A DNA stretch of 64,000 bases from DAINRZ01 sp964634885. Its GTDB lineage: Bacteria > Bacteroidota > Ignavibacteria > Kapaibacteriales > UBA2268. The stretch's first letter is position 1, and each line of letters starts with the position of its first letter. The notes under the pieces are model-generated. The model saw only the letters and a list, made by a program, of their open reading frames with translations, was not told the DNA's origin and searched no databases. Where the stretch lies: NCBI GenBank assembly GCA_964634885.1, contig CAZWLN010000019.1, forward strand, positions 1 through 64,000, given 5' to 3'. Positions 46,009 through 54,376 of this stretch are shown here, one piece after another. The translations under genes and the position numbers were made by a program.

Positions 46009-46024
46009 TGTTTCACGTGAAACA
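46009..46024. other. parS, ParB-binding centromere site
   Basis: TGTTTCACGTGAAACA, the exact 16-bp parS palindrome of chromosomal ParB/Spo0J systems, begins 1 bp after the mnmE stop. parS sites cluster around the origin in most bacteria that have them. parA and parB are not in the window. The palindrome also reads as MFHVKH in a small frame (46008-46118), which I take as incidental. Confidence 0.92.
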
Positions 46025-46400
46025 TATTTCAATAGTGACGAAATACGAAAGCTTTTACGATTATTACCAGGGGCTGTTTCTTCACGCCCTCGCCATGAGA
46101 AGGATTGTGGTGGAGTGAATCTCACATGCCATAATTCAGATTATATCTTGAATCGCCAATCCGATTTAATTACCATCGTGTCGATTCTATTATAGAATTA
46201 TACTTATACTAAATTGAGTAGAACACAAATGTTTTGTTGTCAATCTTCCGGGGATGTAATTTCTCTTTGTTTTCTACTCTGCTGAACCTTAGATTTGCTT
46301 ATGTTGTAAGGCCCAACGGCAACAATATATACATGAGGTTTAAGATTGTAAATCCCCCTTTCCGGCGGGGAAATAAATATTAAAAAGGGAATACGGTATC
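46025..46400. other. Gene-free region after parS
   Basis: 376 bp with no convincing gene between parS and the protease. An inverted repeat GAGTAGAACACAAA (46216-46229) / TTTGTTTTCTACTC (46266-46279), one mismatch, encloses 36 bp. A second small hairpin (CCCC/GGGG near 46355) precedes the protease. The 36-aa frame starting on parS ends at 46118 and has no known relatives that I recognise. Confidence 0.55.
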
Positions 46401-48602
46401 ATGAGAAGGAAAATAATATTTTGGTTGATAATGGCAATCCTGGCCATTACAAATGCTGAGTCCAGTGAGAAGTTGTCTCCGAATGCCCGGCTGTTAATGA
46501 AACATAAAAGGGAGCTGGCAATTGGAAAAGTCCGTTGTGTCGTTCCTGTTGATGGAAGGATATACGGCTGTCTCGTTAAAGTAAGGGACGGCTTCACGGA
46601 AGACGGAATTGAGAAAGCGGGCGGGACAATCGGGACAAAAGCCGGTAATATCCTGACTGTAAGAGGCAGTCTCGATGCAATCGAAAAAATAGCAGCGCTG
46701 GAAGGTGTGATCTATGTACAAGTGGACGAACCGATTGAGAAAAAGCTCGACAAGGCCAGGATATATTCATTTGTAGATTCTGTTCAGGCCGGTGTAATGC
46801 TCGAACACGGTTCATGCCTCGGCGACGGTGTCGTTACGGGAATAATTGACTGCGGTTTTGATTACACCAATCCGTCGTTCTATGATGAAAACGGGCAGAT
46901 ATCACGCATTAAGGCAGTATGGGAACAGAAGAGGAAAACGGGCGTCCCCCCTCAGGGTTACAGTTACGGACGCGAATTGACCGGTACGGAAATGATATAC
47001 AATGCCGGAACAGATACTTCGAAACAATCTCACGGGTCCCATGTCGCCGGCATCGTCTGCGGCAGCGGATATGGAACATCCGGACTTTACCGGGGAGTAG
47101 CGCCCAACTCCGACATTGTGTTTGTCGGCATTCACCCGGAATTGGAAGAATGGACCTCGACTTCAGTCAGTTCGATTGTCGATGGCATGGCTTATATTTT
47201 AAAATATGCCGATTCCGTCGGTAAGCCTGCCGTTTGCAACCTGAGCTGGGGACTGACTCTCGGGCCCCATGACGGAACCTCTCTCTTCTGCCAGGCAGTA
47301 AACAACCTGTCCGGCCCGGGGAAAATACTTGTAGTAGCAGCAGGCAATGAAGGCGATGAAAATATTCATTTCAATCATAGCTTCACACCTACAGATACAA
47401 TTTTCAGGACCTTCTTCAATTTCTCAAAGTATTACGGCCTGAAAAGAACATGTATTGACTTCTGGGGCGATTCGCTGTGCGATTACCGCATCAGGCTGTC
47501 CCTTTACGATACGATTAACAAAAAGGACGGCAACAGCCTATCATTCAATGTCCGGTCATCGGTTGTCGCTGATACCTTCATGATAGGTTCCGACAACGAC
47601 ACATGCTTTGTGAGTGTAGCTGCCTCGGCTTCGGATTTCAACGGAAAACCGAGAATGCTTGTTTACATCGACGACTATTCTATGGATAAGGTAATGATTA
47701 CCGGGACAGGTACATCAGGAAACCTGAACTTCTGGAACAGCTATGTAGATAATTTTGCCGGGATATACGGCACCTTCTCGGACGACAGCCTGGATTGGGC
47801 AAAAAGCGGCAACACCGATATTACAATCGGGGATTTTGCCTGCGGCGACTCGGCTATTTCTGTAGCAGCTTACATTACTAAGAATAAGTGGGTTTCCATT
47901 AATAATTACCAGTATTCATACAAAACAAAATTAGGCTCTTTGGCTTCCTTCTCAAGCCATGGGCCGAGGGTAGGCGGACTGTCGAAGCCGGACATTGCCG
48001 CCCCGGGATTCGGCGTAGTTTCGTGCGTAAACTCTTTCGACAGCAGCTTTCTCAAAGGACATAACATGGCGACATACACTGTTAAAAACTATTTGTACAA
48101 CTCAAAGTATTACAGCTATTCCATGCTTGCCGGTACGTCCATGGCAACGCCTATGGTAAGCGGCGTAATAGCTCTTATGCTGGAGAAGAACCCAACACTC
48201 GGCCCTTCTGAAATAAGGAAGATATTGCAGGAGACAGCTACTGTTGACAGCTTCGTTACCGACCCTGACCTCTGGGGCGCCGGAAAGCTGAATGCATGGG
48301 CTGCAATGAGGGTTCTCGATGGGACAAACGATGTTGAGGAACCCATGCGGATTACTGATAATGAAGAATACATATATCCAAATCCCACAACAGGCGCCTT
48401 CAGTGTAAACACAGGCGGTACGGACGGCTCAATCGAGCTGCTGTTATATGATATATTCGGAAACTGTCTCTGTAAAAAAACAATAGCGCCCGGAGAACAG
48501 TCTGTCGGAATAGATGCCGGATTCCTGCCTTCCGGACAGTATTTTGTACAATTGAAAGGCTGTACAAGTACAAAAGTTCTGAACCTGAAGATAGTAAAAT
48601 AA
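46401..48602 (+). CDS. Subtilisin-like (S8) protease with T9SS tail
   Basis: A 733-aa exported protease. A signal peptide ends near residue 21. Residues ~25-125 are an inhibitor-like prodomain. The S8 core has Asp150 in IIDCGFDY, His211 in SHGSHVAG and the catalytic Ser in LAGTSMATP near residue 580; a long ~150-residue insertion with C-terminal jelly-roll character (~320-490) splits the His and Ser parts, as in some Bacteroidota S8 proteases. The last ~80 residues (YPNPTTGAFSVNTGG...GQYFVQLKG) are a T9SS tail. It is inserted between mnmE and mnmG, which is unusual company for these housekeeping genes. A terminator follows. Confidence 0.9.
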   Translation: MRRKIIFWLIMAILAITNAESSEKLSPNARLLMKHKRELAIGKVRCVVPVDGRIYGCLVKVRDGFTEDGIEKAGGTIGTKAGNILTVRGSLDAIEKIAALEGVIYVQVDEPIEKKLDKARIYSFVDSVQAGVMLEHGSCLGDGVVTGIIDCGFDYTNPSFYDENGQISRIKAVWEQKRKTGVPPQGYSYGRELTGTEMIYNAGTDTSKQSHGSHVAGIVCGSGYGTSGLYRGVAPNSDIVFVGIHPELEEWTSTSVSSIVDGMAYILKYADSVGKPAVCNLSWGLTLGPHDGTSLFCQAVNNLSGPGKILVVAAGNEGDENIHFNHSFTPTDTIFRTFFNFSKYYGLKRTCIDFWGDSLCDYRIRLSLYDTINKKDGNSLSFNVRSSVVADTFMIGSDNDTCFVSVAASASDFNGKPRMLVYIDDYSMDKVMITGTGTSGNLNFWNSYVDNFAGIYGTFSDDSLDWAKSGNTDITIGDFACGDSAISVAAYITKNKWVSINNYQYSYKTKLGSLASFSSHGPRVGGLSKPDIAAPGFGVVSCVNSFDSSFLKGHNMATYTVKNYLYNSKYYSYSMLAGTSMATPMVSGVIALMLEKNPTLGPSEIRKILQETATVDSFVTDPDLWGAGKLNAWAAMRVLDGTNDVEEPMRITDNEEYIYPNPTTGAFSVNTGGTDGSIELLLYDIFGNCLCKKTIAPGEQSVGIDAGFLPSGQYFVQLKGCTSTKVLNLKIVK

Positions 48603-48618
48603 GTAAAACATATTACCC

Positions 48619-48664
48619 GGAACTGACATTGACATATCGGATATGAGATGTGGGTTCTTTTTTC
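48619..48664 (+). terminator. Imperfect terminator after the S8 protease
   Basis: GAAC...ACAT...CATA at ~48620-48636 pairs with TATG...ATGT...GTTC at ~48642-48657, with internal mismatches, and is followed by TTCTTTTTT. Confidence 0.55.
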
Positions 48665-48751
48665 GTTCAAATGTGAAAGTATCAAATATTTAAATATTTC
48701 ATTCCGCTGCTTCGTCTTAACCAAGTTAATTATTATGAAATTGATGGAATT

Positions 48752-50620
48752 ATGAGGTCTGATAAATACGATATAATTGTAATAGGCGGTGGCCATGCCG
48801 GCATTGAAGCGTCTTACGCTGCCGCCCGCATGGGATGCAGGACAGCGCTGCTTACGATGGATATTAACGCTTTGGGAAGGCCCTCGTGCAATCCCTCGAT
48901 TGGCGGAACGGCAAAAGGGCATTTAGTTAAAGAGATTGACGCCTTAGGGGGAGCAATGGGCTTCCTGGCAGACAGGGCAGGGCTTCATTTCAAGATGCTC
49001 AACCGCTCGAAAGGGCCGGCTGTCTGGTCGCCGAGAACGCAGATCGACAAAGACCTCTACCCTCTCTATGCCCACCAGCTTCTCGGACGTACAGAAAACC
49101 TTACCCTCATCCAGGCTGTCGCTTATGAGATAATAACAGAAAAAGACAAGGTAACAGGGGTAAAGACAAGGGACAATGAGATTTTGAAAGCCAACGCAGT
49201 AGTGTTCTGTCCCGGTACATTCCTGAACGGTGTAATGTACTGCGGGGGCAACGTTACTTACGGCGGCAGGCACGGCGAAAGCCCCTCCGAACACATATCG
49301 CACGATCTCCGGGACAAGGCTGCAATTGAAATGGGCAGGCTGAAAACCGGCACCCCTCCCCGCCTACTGAATACATCCATCGACTACGACGCCATCGAAA
49401 AAGCGCTGCCTGACGACGAACCGGTTCCTTTCTCCTTTCGTACCCCACAAGTACGAAACAGGATGATATGCTGGATGACATCGACGAACGAGAACACCCA
49501 CGAAATACTGAAAGCCGGCTTTGACCGCTCTCCCCTTTTTACCGGTGTAATCAAAGGAGCCGGGCCGCGCTATTGCCCGTCGATAGAAGACAAAGTGGCA
49601 CGGTTTTCCGACAAGCCGTCGCATAAGATACTGCTGGAACCTGAGGGCCTTAACACCGACACCATCTATATGAACGGCTATTCCTCGAGCCTGCCGGAAG
49701 ACATCCAGTTGAAAGGAATCCATTCTGTCAAAGGACTGGAGAAAGCTGTAATGCTCAGGCCTGCTTACGCTGTCGAATACGACTTCTATTATCCCTATCA
49801 ACTTAAGTTCACACTTGAGACAAAGAGCGTTTCAGGCCTCTACTTTGCCGGCCAGGTGAACGGGACTTCCGGTTACGAGGAAGCCGCCGCTCAGGGCCTT
49901 GTCGCCGGAATCAACGCCGCTTTGAAGATCAGTGATGGGGACGAATTCATTCTGCGGCGCAATGAGTCTTACATTGGGGTTCTCATCGACGACCTGGTAA
50001 ACAAAAGTACAGAAGAACCTTACAGGGTGTTTACCAGCCTTGCCGAGTACCGTCTGCTTCTGCGTCAGGACAATGCATATTACAGGCTGATGAAGTATGG
50101 GGCCTCGTTCGGCCTTGTGCCTGAATACACCGCCAGGCACTATGAACAGAAAGAAGCCCTGATCAAAGAAACAATCGAACTGTCGAAGTCGGTCAAACTT
50201 AAAGCCGACACAGTCAATCCTTACCTTGAAAGCATAGGCGAAACAACGGTCATCGACACAACCGACATATACACTCTCTCGAAGCGCAGCAACACGAACT
50301 TTGCAGATCTGCTGTCCCTGGCGTCCGACGCTGTACCTTACTACGAGAAGTACGCCATGTACGATGATGTACTCGACCAGGTGCAGACGGAGATAAAGTA
50401 TGAGGGGTACATTGCAAGGCAGATGAAGGAGATTGAGTATTTCCTTGAGAACGAGCAGAAACGAATACCAGACAATTTTGATTACAGCCGTCTGTCGTCG
50501 ATCTCGACGGAAGCGCTCGAAAAGCTTAAGAAGATTCGTCCACGTTCCCTGGGACAGGCGTCGAGGATCAGCGGAGTTTCTGCTTCCGACATTTCCATCC
50601 TGTCACTGTACCTCAGGTAA
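48752..50620 (+). CDS. mnmG: tRNA uridine-5-carboxymethylaminomethyl modification enzyme, FAD subunit
   Basis: MnmG (GidA) binds FAD and NADH and, with MnmE, modifies U34 of tRNAs reading NNA/NNG codons. Length 622 is normal. Seen: the FAD-binding IGGGHAGIEAS (residues 11-21), the conserved PSCNPSIGGTAKGHLVKEIDALGGAMG, the CYS-containing CPGTFLNGVMYCGG, the GLYFAGQVNGTSGYEEAAAQG signature near 370, and the C-terminal helical domain that contacts MnmE. Its gene is not adjacent to mnmE but in the same orientation. The 3' side carries a palindromic repeat and a degenerate parS-like site. Confidence 0.97.
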   Translation: MRSDKYDIIVIGGGHAGIEASYAAARMGCRTALLTMDINALGRPSCNPSIGGTAKGHLVKEIDALGGAMGFLADRAGLHFKMLNRSKGPAVWSPRTQIDKDLYPLYAHQLLGRTENLTLIQAVAYEIITEKDKVTGVKTRDNEILKANAVVFCPGTFLNGVMYCGGNVTYGGRHGESPSEHISHDLRDKAAIEMGRLKTGTPPRLLNTSIDYDAIEKALPDDEPVPFSFRTPQVRNRMICWMTSTNENTHEILKAGFDRSPLFTGVIKGAGPRYCPSIEDKVARFSDKPSHKILLEPEGLNTDTIYMNGYSSSLPEDIQLKGIHSVKGLEKAVMLRPAYAVEYDFYYPYQLKFTLETKSVSGLYFAGQVNGTSGYEEAAAQGLVAGINAALKISDGDEFILRRNESYIGVLIDDLVNKSTEEPYRVFTSLAEYRLLLRQDNAYYRLMKYGASFGLVPEYTARHYEQKEALIKETIELSKSVKLKADTVNPYLESIGETTVIDTTDIYTLSKRSNTNFADLLSLASDAVPYYEKYAMYDDVLDQVQTEIKYEGYIARQMKEIEYFLENEQKRIPDNFDYSRLSSISTEALEKLKKIRPRSLGQASRISGVSASDISILSLYLR

Positions 50621-51058
50621 ACCTGCTTCTTTATCTCTTACTCCTTCCCCTTGGGAATAATTCCCCTGGGGAAGGCCGGGATGGGGTAACTTCAATGTAT
50701 CATTATTTATCTTTCAAAAAATCTTATCCACTACAAAAAGAGAAGAAGCAAATATTTCCTGCAATTTCATCGCTATAGAACCAACAAATTCATTTCCCGG
50801 ACAGGTTTCACATGGAACATTTACATAATATCCCCGGTCTTGTTTTTTGTAGTTTATTTCGTTTATAATCGTTTTTCGCTTTAAGGCGTACTGTTATGTG
50901 TCGAAGGCGCGAAAAAAGCCAGTGGAGGCGATTTGTGAAGGCCGTTTTCAGGGTGGTTTTATTAATAATTTTTCATATATTTTCATTAATAAATTATTTA
51001 TTATTGATTGTCGTTAATAGTAAATTATATTAATTGAATTATTATTTTGGGTTCGATT
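50621..51058. repeat. Gene-free region with a palindromic repeat and a degenerate parS
   Basis: CCTTCCCC (50643-50650) pairs with GGGGAAGG (50668-50675). Downstream, CCACTACAAA at 50728-50737 is the reverse complement of TTTGTAGTGG, the head of the 257-bp cloverleaf repeats, so this is likely a shortened member in the opposite orientation. GGTTTCACATGGAACA at 50805-50820 differs from parS at three positions. The rest to the DUF2461 gene is A+T-rich with no clear motif. Confidence 0.6.
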
Positions 51059-51751
51059 ATGAAAAAAGTGACAGATGGGAATTTTCATCTTCCAAATGAA
51101 ATTTTGGAATTTCTTACGAATTTGAATAGCAATAATAATAAGGAATGGTTTACCGAAAATAAACCATTCTACGAAGAGAAAGTAAAAAAACCGGTCCACC
51201 AGCTGATTGGTATTATGGCCGAGAGGTTTCTGTCGCTTGGGATACCACTGGTGTCCGACCCGAAGATTTCTACTTTCAGGATTAACAGGGACATCCGCTT
51301 CTCTCCGAACAAGGAGCCGTACAAAACACATATCGGGTTCTTCTTTCCTCTTGCTTTCGAGCAGATTGTCAAGCGGAACATTAACGCTCCCTGCTTCTAC
51401 TTCCACATCGAACCTGGGTCTGTGTTCGCATGCGGCGGACTTCACCTGCCTCCTTCCGAAACCCTGAAATATGTACGGGAAAAGATTGACACGGAGTACA
51501 AGGAACTCGAAACAATTCTCAGCAACAAGGCCCTGAAAAAGGAATACCCTGTAATTCTTGAGGACGAGAAGCTGAAACGCGTTCCGGCAGGCTATTCTCC
51601 GGACCATCCACGCGAGGAATGGCTCAGGCTCAAGGAATACATCATTCTATGCAATATGGATTATGACACCGTATTTTCTGAGGAACTGCCGGATATCCTG
51701 ACTAAGAAGGCGGCAGCCATCATCCCCTTCCTTGAATTCCTGAGTAAATGA
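51059..51751 (+). CDS. DUF2461 family protein
   Basis: A 230-aa protein of the DUF2461/TIGR02453 family. The N-terminus MKKVTDGNFHLPNEILEFLTNLNSNNNKEWF, then RDIRFSPNKEPYKTHIGFFF (~80-100) and the internal strand FYFHIEPGSVFACGGLHLPP, are the family hallmarks. Start is ATG 51059; a TTG at 51047 would add four residues. The biochemical function of the family is unknown. The gap to hldA is 31 bp, so the two may be co-transcribed. Confidence 0.88.
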   Translation: MKKVTDGNFHLPNEILEFLTNLNSNNNKEWFTENKPFYEEKVKKPVHQLIGIMAERFLSLGIPLVSDPKISTFRINRDIRFSPNKEPYKTHIGFFFPLAFEQIVKRNINAPCFYFHIEPGSVFACGGLHLPPSETLKYVREKIDTEYKELETILSNKALKKEYPVILEDEKLKRVPAGYSPDHPREEWLRLKEYIILCNMDYDTVFSEELPDILTKKAAAIIPFLEFLSK

Positions 51752-51782
51752 CAACATTATTAATATTATAGACCTAATTCCT

Positions 51783-52784
51783 ATGAACAATTTGACTGAA
51801 ACCAGGGCTGAAGCTGTTTTGAACCAATGTAAAGGGAAAGTAATCGCCGTCGTCGGCGACGTGATGCTCGACAGGTACTTCTGGGGCTCCGTCTCCAGGG
51901 TATCGCCCGAAGCTCCGGTGCCTGTAATTGACCTGGAAAGTGAAACCTACCACCTCGGCGGCGCCGCCAACGTAGCCCATAACCTGCAGTCGCTGGGCAT
52001 CAGGCCCGTACTGTGCGGCTGCATAGGCGACGACTCCTCCGGCAAATCCTTTATCAAAATATCCGAAGAAGCGGGAATAGACACACGCGGGCTTTATATG
52101 GACAAAGGCAGGCCCACAACCGTAAAGACCAGGATAATCGGCAATAACCAGCAGATTGCCCGTCTGGACGTCGAAGTCAGGGACATGATACCTTCCAACG
52201 GTGAGCAGTTCATCATCGATACACTCAGTAAAACAAATGACCTGGCCGGAATCATCTTCGAGGACTATAACAAGGGTACCGTTACCGAATCCCTTATCAA
52301 TAAAGTAATTGCCTACGCAAAATCCTCGTCCATCCCTGTCTTTGTCGATCCGAAGTTCGACAATTTCTTCCAGTACAAAGATGTTACCGTGTTCAAGCCA
52401 AACAAGAAAGAAGCTTCCAAGGCTCTTGGCATCACTATCAAAACAGAAGAAGATATTCTGAATACAGGCAGGGAGCTGATGGCGCGACTTAACTGCAGCA
52501 ATGTACTCCTGACTCTCGGCAAGGACGGCATGCGCCTCTTCGAGTCAGGTGGAGATATACTCTCGGTTCCGACTCACGCCCGCAATGTAGCCGACGTGTC
52601 CGGTGCAGGCGATACGGCAATTGCCACCCTGGCTGCTGCTGTTGCCGGCGGCGCTGCCATCAGGGAAGCCGCTGCCATGGCTAACTATGCTGCCGGCTCT
52701 GTATGCGAAAGCCCGGGCATTGTCTCGATTACAATCGAGAGCCTTTTGTATTCAATAAGGAAGAATAATAAGAATAATAAATAA
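51783..52784 (+). CDS. hldA: D-glycero-beta-D-manno-heptose-7-phosphate kinase
   Basis: PfkB-type sugar kinase that phosphorylates heptose 7-phosphate at C1, equivalent to the first domain of HldE (RfaE domain I). Length 333. Visible are GDVMLDRYFWGSVSRVSPEAPVPV near residue 24, the PfkB sheet AANVAHNLQSLG near 67, VKTRIIGNNQQIARLD near 120, and the C-terminal PfkB signature VSGAGDTAIATLA near 275. In many bacteria kinase and adenylyltransferase are fused; here they are two genes 2 bp apart. Product feeds ADP-heptose synthesis for LPS or other surface glycans. Confidence 0.94.
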   Translation: MNNLTETRAEAVLNQCKGKVIAVVGDVMLDRYFWGSVSRVSPEAPVPVIDLESETYHLGGAANVAHNLQSLGIRPVLCGCIGDDSSGKSFIKISEEAGIDTRGLYMDKGRPTTVKTRIIGNNQQIARLDVEVRDMIPSNGEQFIIDTLSKTNDLAGIIFEDYNKGTVTESLINKVIAYAKSSSIPVFVDPKFDNFFQYKDVTVFKPNKKEASKALGITIKTEEDILNTGRELMARLNCSNVLLTLGKDGMRLFESGGDILSVPTHARNVADVSGAGDTAIATLAAAVAGGAAIREAAAMANYAAGSVCESPGIVSITIESLLYSIRKNNKNNK

Positions 52785-52786
52785 CT

Positions 52787-53248
52787 ATGGTAACAGACCC
52801 TGTAACACTTAAGTCCATTCTTGAGGCCGTTCGTAAAGACGGCAAAAAAATAGTCTTTACGAATGGCTGCTTCGACATCCTTCACGCCGGCCACGTTCAA
52901 TACCTGGCAGAGGCGGCCTCCCTGGGCGACTGCTTAGTCGTTGGATTGAACACCGACGAATCCGTCAGGAGGCTGAAAGGCGAAGGCCGTCCCGTTAACG
53001 ACGAATCCGACAGGGCTTTGGTCATGTCTTCCCTTCGTGTTGTGGACTACGTTACATTGTTCGACGAAGATACGCCATACAACCTGATTGACCTGTTGAA
53101 ACCCGACGTGCTGGTTAAAGGTGGCGATTATACCGTTGAAACCATCGTCGGCGCTGATATTGTGCAGGCTAACGGCGGTAAGGTCGTTACAATTCCGTTG
53201 CTCGAAGGCCGTTCGACGACAAACACCATTAATAAAATGAAAAAATGA
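52787..53248 (+). CDS. hldC: D-glycero-beta-D-manno-heptose 1-phosphate adenylyltransferase
   Basis: A 153-aa nucleotidyltransferase equivalent to the second domain of HldE (RfaE domain II); it makes ADP-D,D-heptose from heptose 1-phosphate and ATP. The HIGH-type motif is GCFDILHAGHVQYLAEA (residues ~27-43), and VLVKGGDYTVETIVGADIV and the C-terminal ...GRSTTNTINKMKK are typical. It starts 2 bp after hldA and overlaps the next gene by 4 bp (ATGA), a coupled operon. HldD (epimerase) and GmhA/GmhB are not in the window. Confidence 0.94.
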   Translation: MVTDPVTLKSILEAVRKDGKKIVFTNGCFDILHAGHVQYLAEAASLGDCLVVGLNTDESVRRLKGEGRPVNDESDRALVMSSLRVVDYVTLFDEDTPYNLIDLLKPDVLVKGGDYTVETIVGADIVQANGGKVVTIPLLEGRSTTNTINKMKK

Positions 53249-54087
53249 GAAATGCTGCAATCCTGTTGCTTCTGATAAGTTCTATATGCTGTTCCTGCGG
53301 CAAGCCAAAGGAAAAAATACCGTACAATCCGCCGCCGGAGTTACCTCCCGCATACAGTACGGTTAATAAGAATGATTCATCTGCCGGAACGAAGACCTTC
53401 AAGGTAAAGATAGTGTCGAAGATCAGCCATGACGAAGAAGCCTTTACACAGGGGCTTTATTATTACAAAGGCATAATGTTCGAAAGTAACGGACAGTATG
53501 GCTCCTCCAACCTCAGGAAACTGGAGCCTGCTACAGGCAGTGTAATCAAAAAAGTTTCTGTGCCTGCTTTGTTCTTTGCCGAGGGCATGACCATACTCGA
53601 TGATAAGATATATATGCTGACCTGGACCAGCGGGAAATGCTTTGTCTATAATACCGGCGACCTGAAGCAGACAGGCAGCTTCGACTACCAGGGAGAAGGC
53701 TGGGGCCTGACGAGCGACGGCAGCAGCCTCATCATGAGCGACGGCAGCAATGTCCTACGCTACGTCAACCCGGAGAATTTCTCTGTAGAAAAAACAGTAA
53801 ATGTCAACGACAATGGTACCCCGATCGGTTCACTTAACGAGTTGGAGATGATCGACGGTTACATCTGGGCAAACATCTGGGGTTTGGACAGGATTGCCGT
53901 AATCAACCCGGCTGACGGCAGCGTCAAAGCCTGGGTGGACGCCTCCCCGATGAGGGACTATGTAAAAGGCAACGACAGGATTGATGTGATAAACGGCATT
54001 GCATATGACAAAGACACAAAGTCCATTTACCTGACCGGCAAGTACTGGCCCTGGATGTTCATAATCGAGTATATAAAAGTGGACTGA
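53245..54087 (+). CDS. Glutaminyl-peptide cyclotransferase (lipoprotein)
   Basis: A 280-aa secreted enzyme of the plant-type glutamine cyclotransferase family, a five-bladed propeller that converts N-terminal Gln into pyroglutamate. The signal peptide ends at a lipobox (LISSICCSC), so it is likely an outer-membrane or periplasmic lipoprotein. Family motifs: HDEEAFTQGLYYYKG near 66, FAEGMTILDDKIYMLTW near 110, GWGLTSDGSSLIMSDGS near 150, LNELEMIDGYIWANIWG near 200, and NGIAYDKDTKSIYLTGKYWP near the end. Such enzymes are often needed to cap proteins exported with N-terminal Gln. It overlaps hldC by 4 bp. Confidence 0.92.
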   Translation: MRNAAILLLLISSICCSCGKPKEKIPYNPPPELPPAYSTVNKNDSSAGTKTFKVKIVSKISHDEEAFTQGLYYYKGIMFESNGQYGSSNLRKLEPATGSVIKKVSVPALFFAEGMTILDDKIYMLTWTSGKCFVYNTGDLKQTGSFDYQGEGWGLTSDGSSLIMSDGSNVLRYVNPENFSVEKTVNVNDNGTPIGSLNELEMIDGYIWANIWGLDRIAVINPADGSVKAWVDASPMRDYVKGNDRIDVINGIAYDKDTKSIYLTGKYWPWMFIIEYIKVD

Positions 54088-54133
54088 GACCGAACGTAAG
54101 AAATTAGAATTAAACTTTGTAAATATTGAACCC

Positions 54134-54376
54134 TCAGAATGAAAAGCAAGTTTCATTATTTATCTGAAACGTATTTATTGATGAATCATCAACTGAATCA
54201 TCTGATGATCCGGACAGGTATTTCAAAGCATCCTTAAGATTTTCTTTTAACTCATCAATGGTCTTACCCTGAGAGATGGCCCCCGGGAATTCTTCAATCT
54301 GGCCAACGTACCATCCGCTTTCCGTATCTTTTTGGATTAATATTGTAAGTTCAGCGTTTTTCGTTTTCAATATCAA
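54134..54376 (-). CDS. HicB-like protein without a HicA partner
   Basis: An 80-aa protein with the HicB/UPF0150 fold: LTILIQKDTESGWYVGQIEEFPGAISQGKTIDELKENLKDALKYL. HicB proteins are antitoxins of HicA mRNA-cleaving toxins. No HicA-like ORF lies on either side, and the C-terminal DNA-binding part seen in many HicBs is replaced by a short Ser/Asp/Asn tail. It is therefore an orphan or a stand-alone regulator. No ATG is present; the start must be TTG (54376 or 54370), and no Shine-Dalgarno is seen. Immediately upstream (right) lies the REP-rich gap. Confidence 0.7.
   Translation of the reverse strand: MILKTKNAELTILIQKDTESGWYVGQIEEFPGAISQGKTIDELKENLKDALKYLSGSSDDSVDDSSINTFQINNETCFSF

Noticed and set aside
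45917..46195. 92-aa plus-strand frame across the mnmE end and parS
   Set aside because: Most of it shadows mnmE in another frame; no ribosome site or domain.
50724..50732. TTATCCACT, a DnaA-box-like 9-mer after mnmG
   Set aside because: Single copy with one mismatch, and it is part of the repeat head (reverse of AGTGGATAA) shared with the 257-bp elements.
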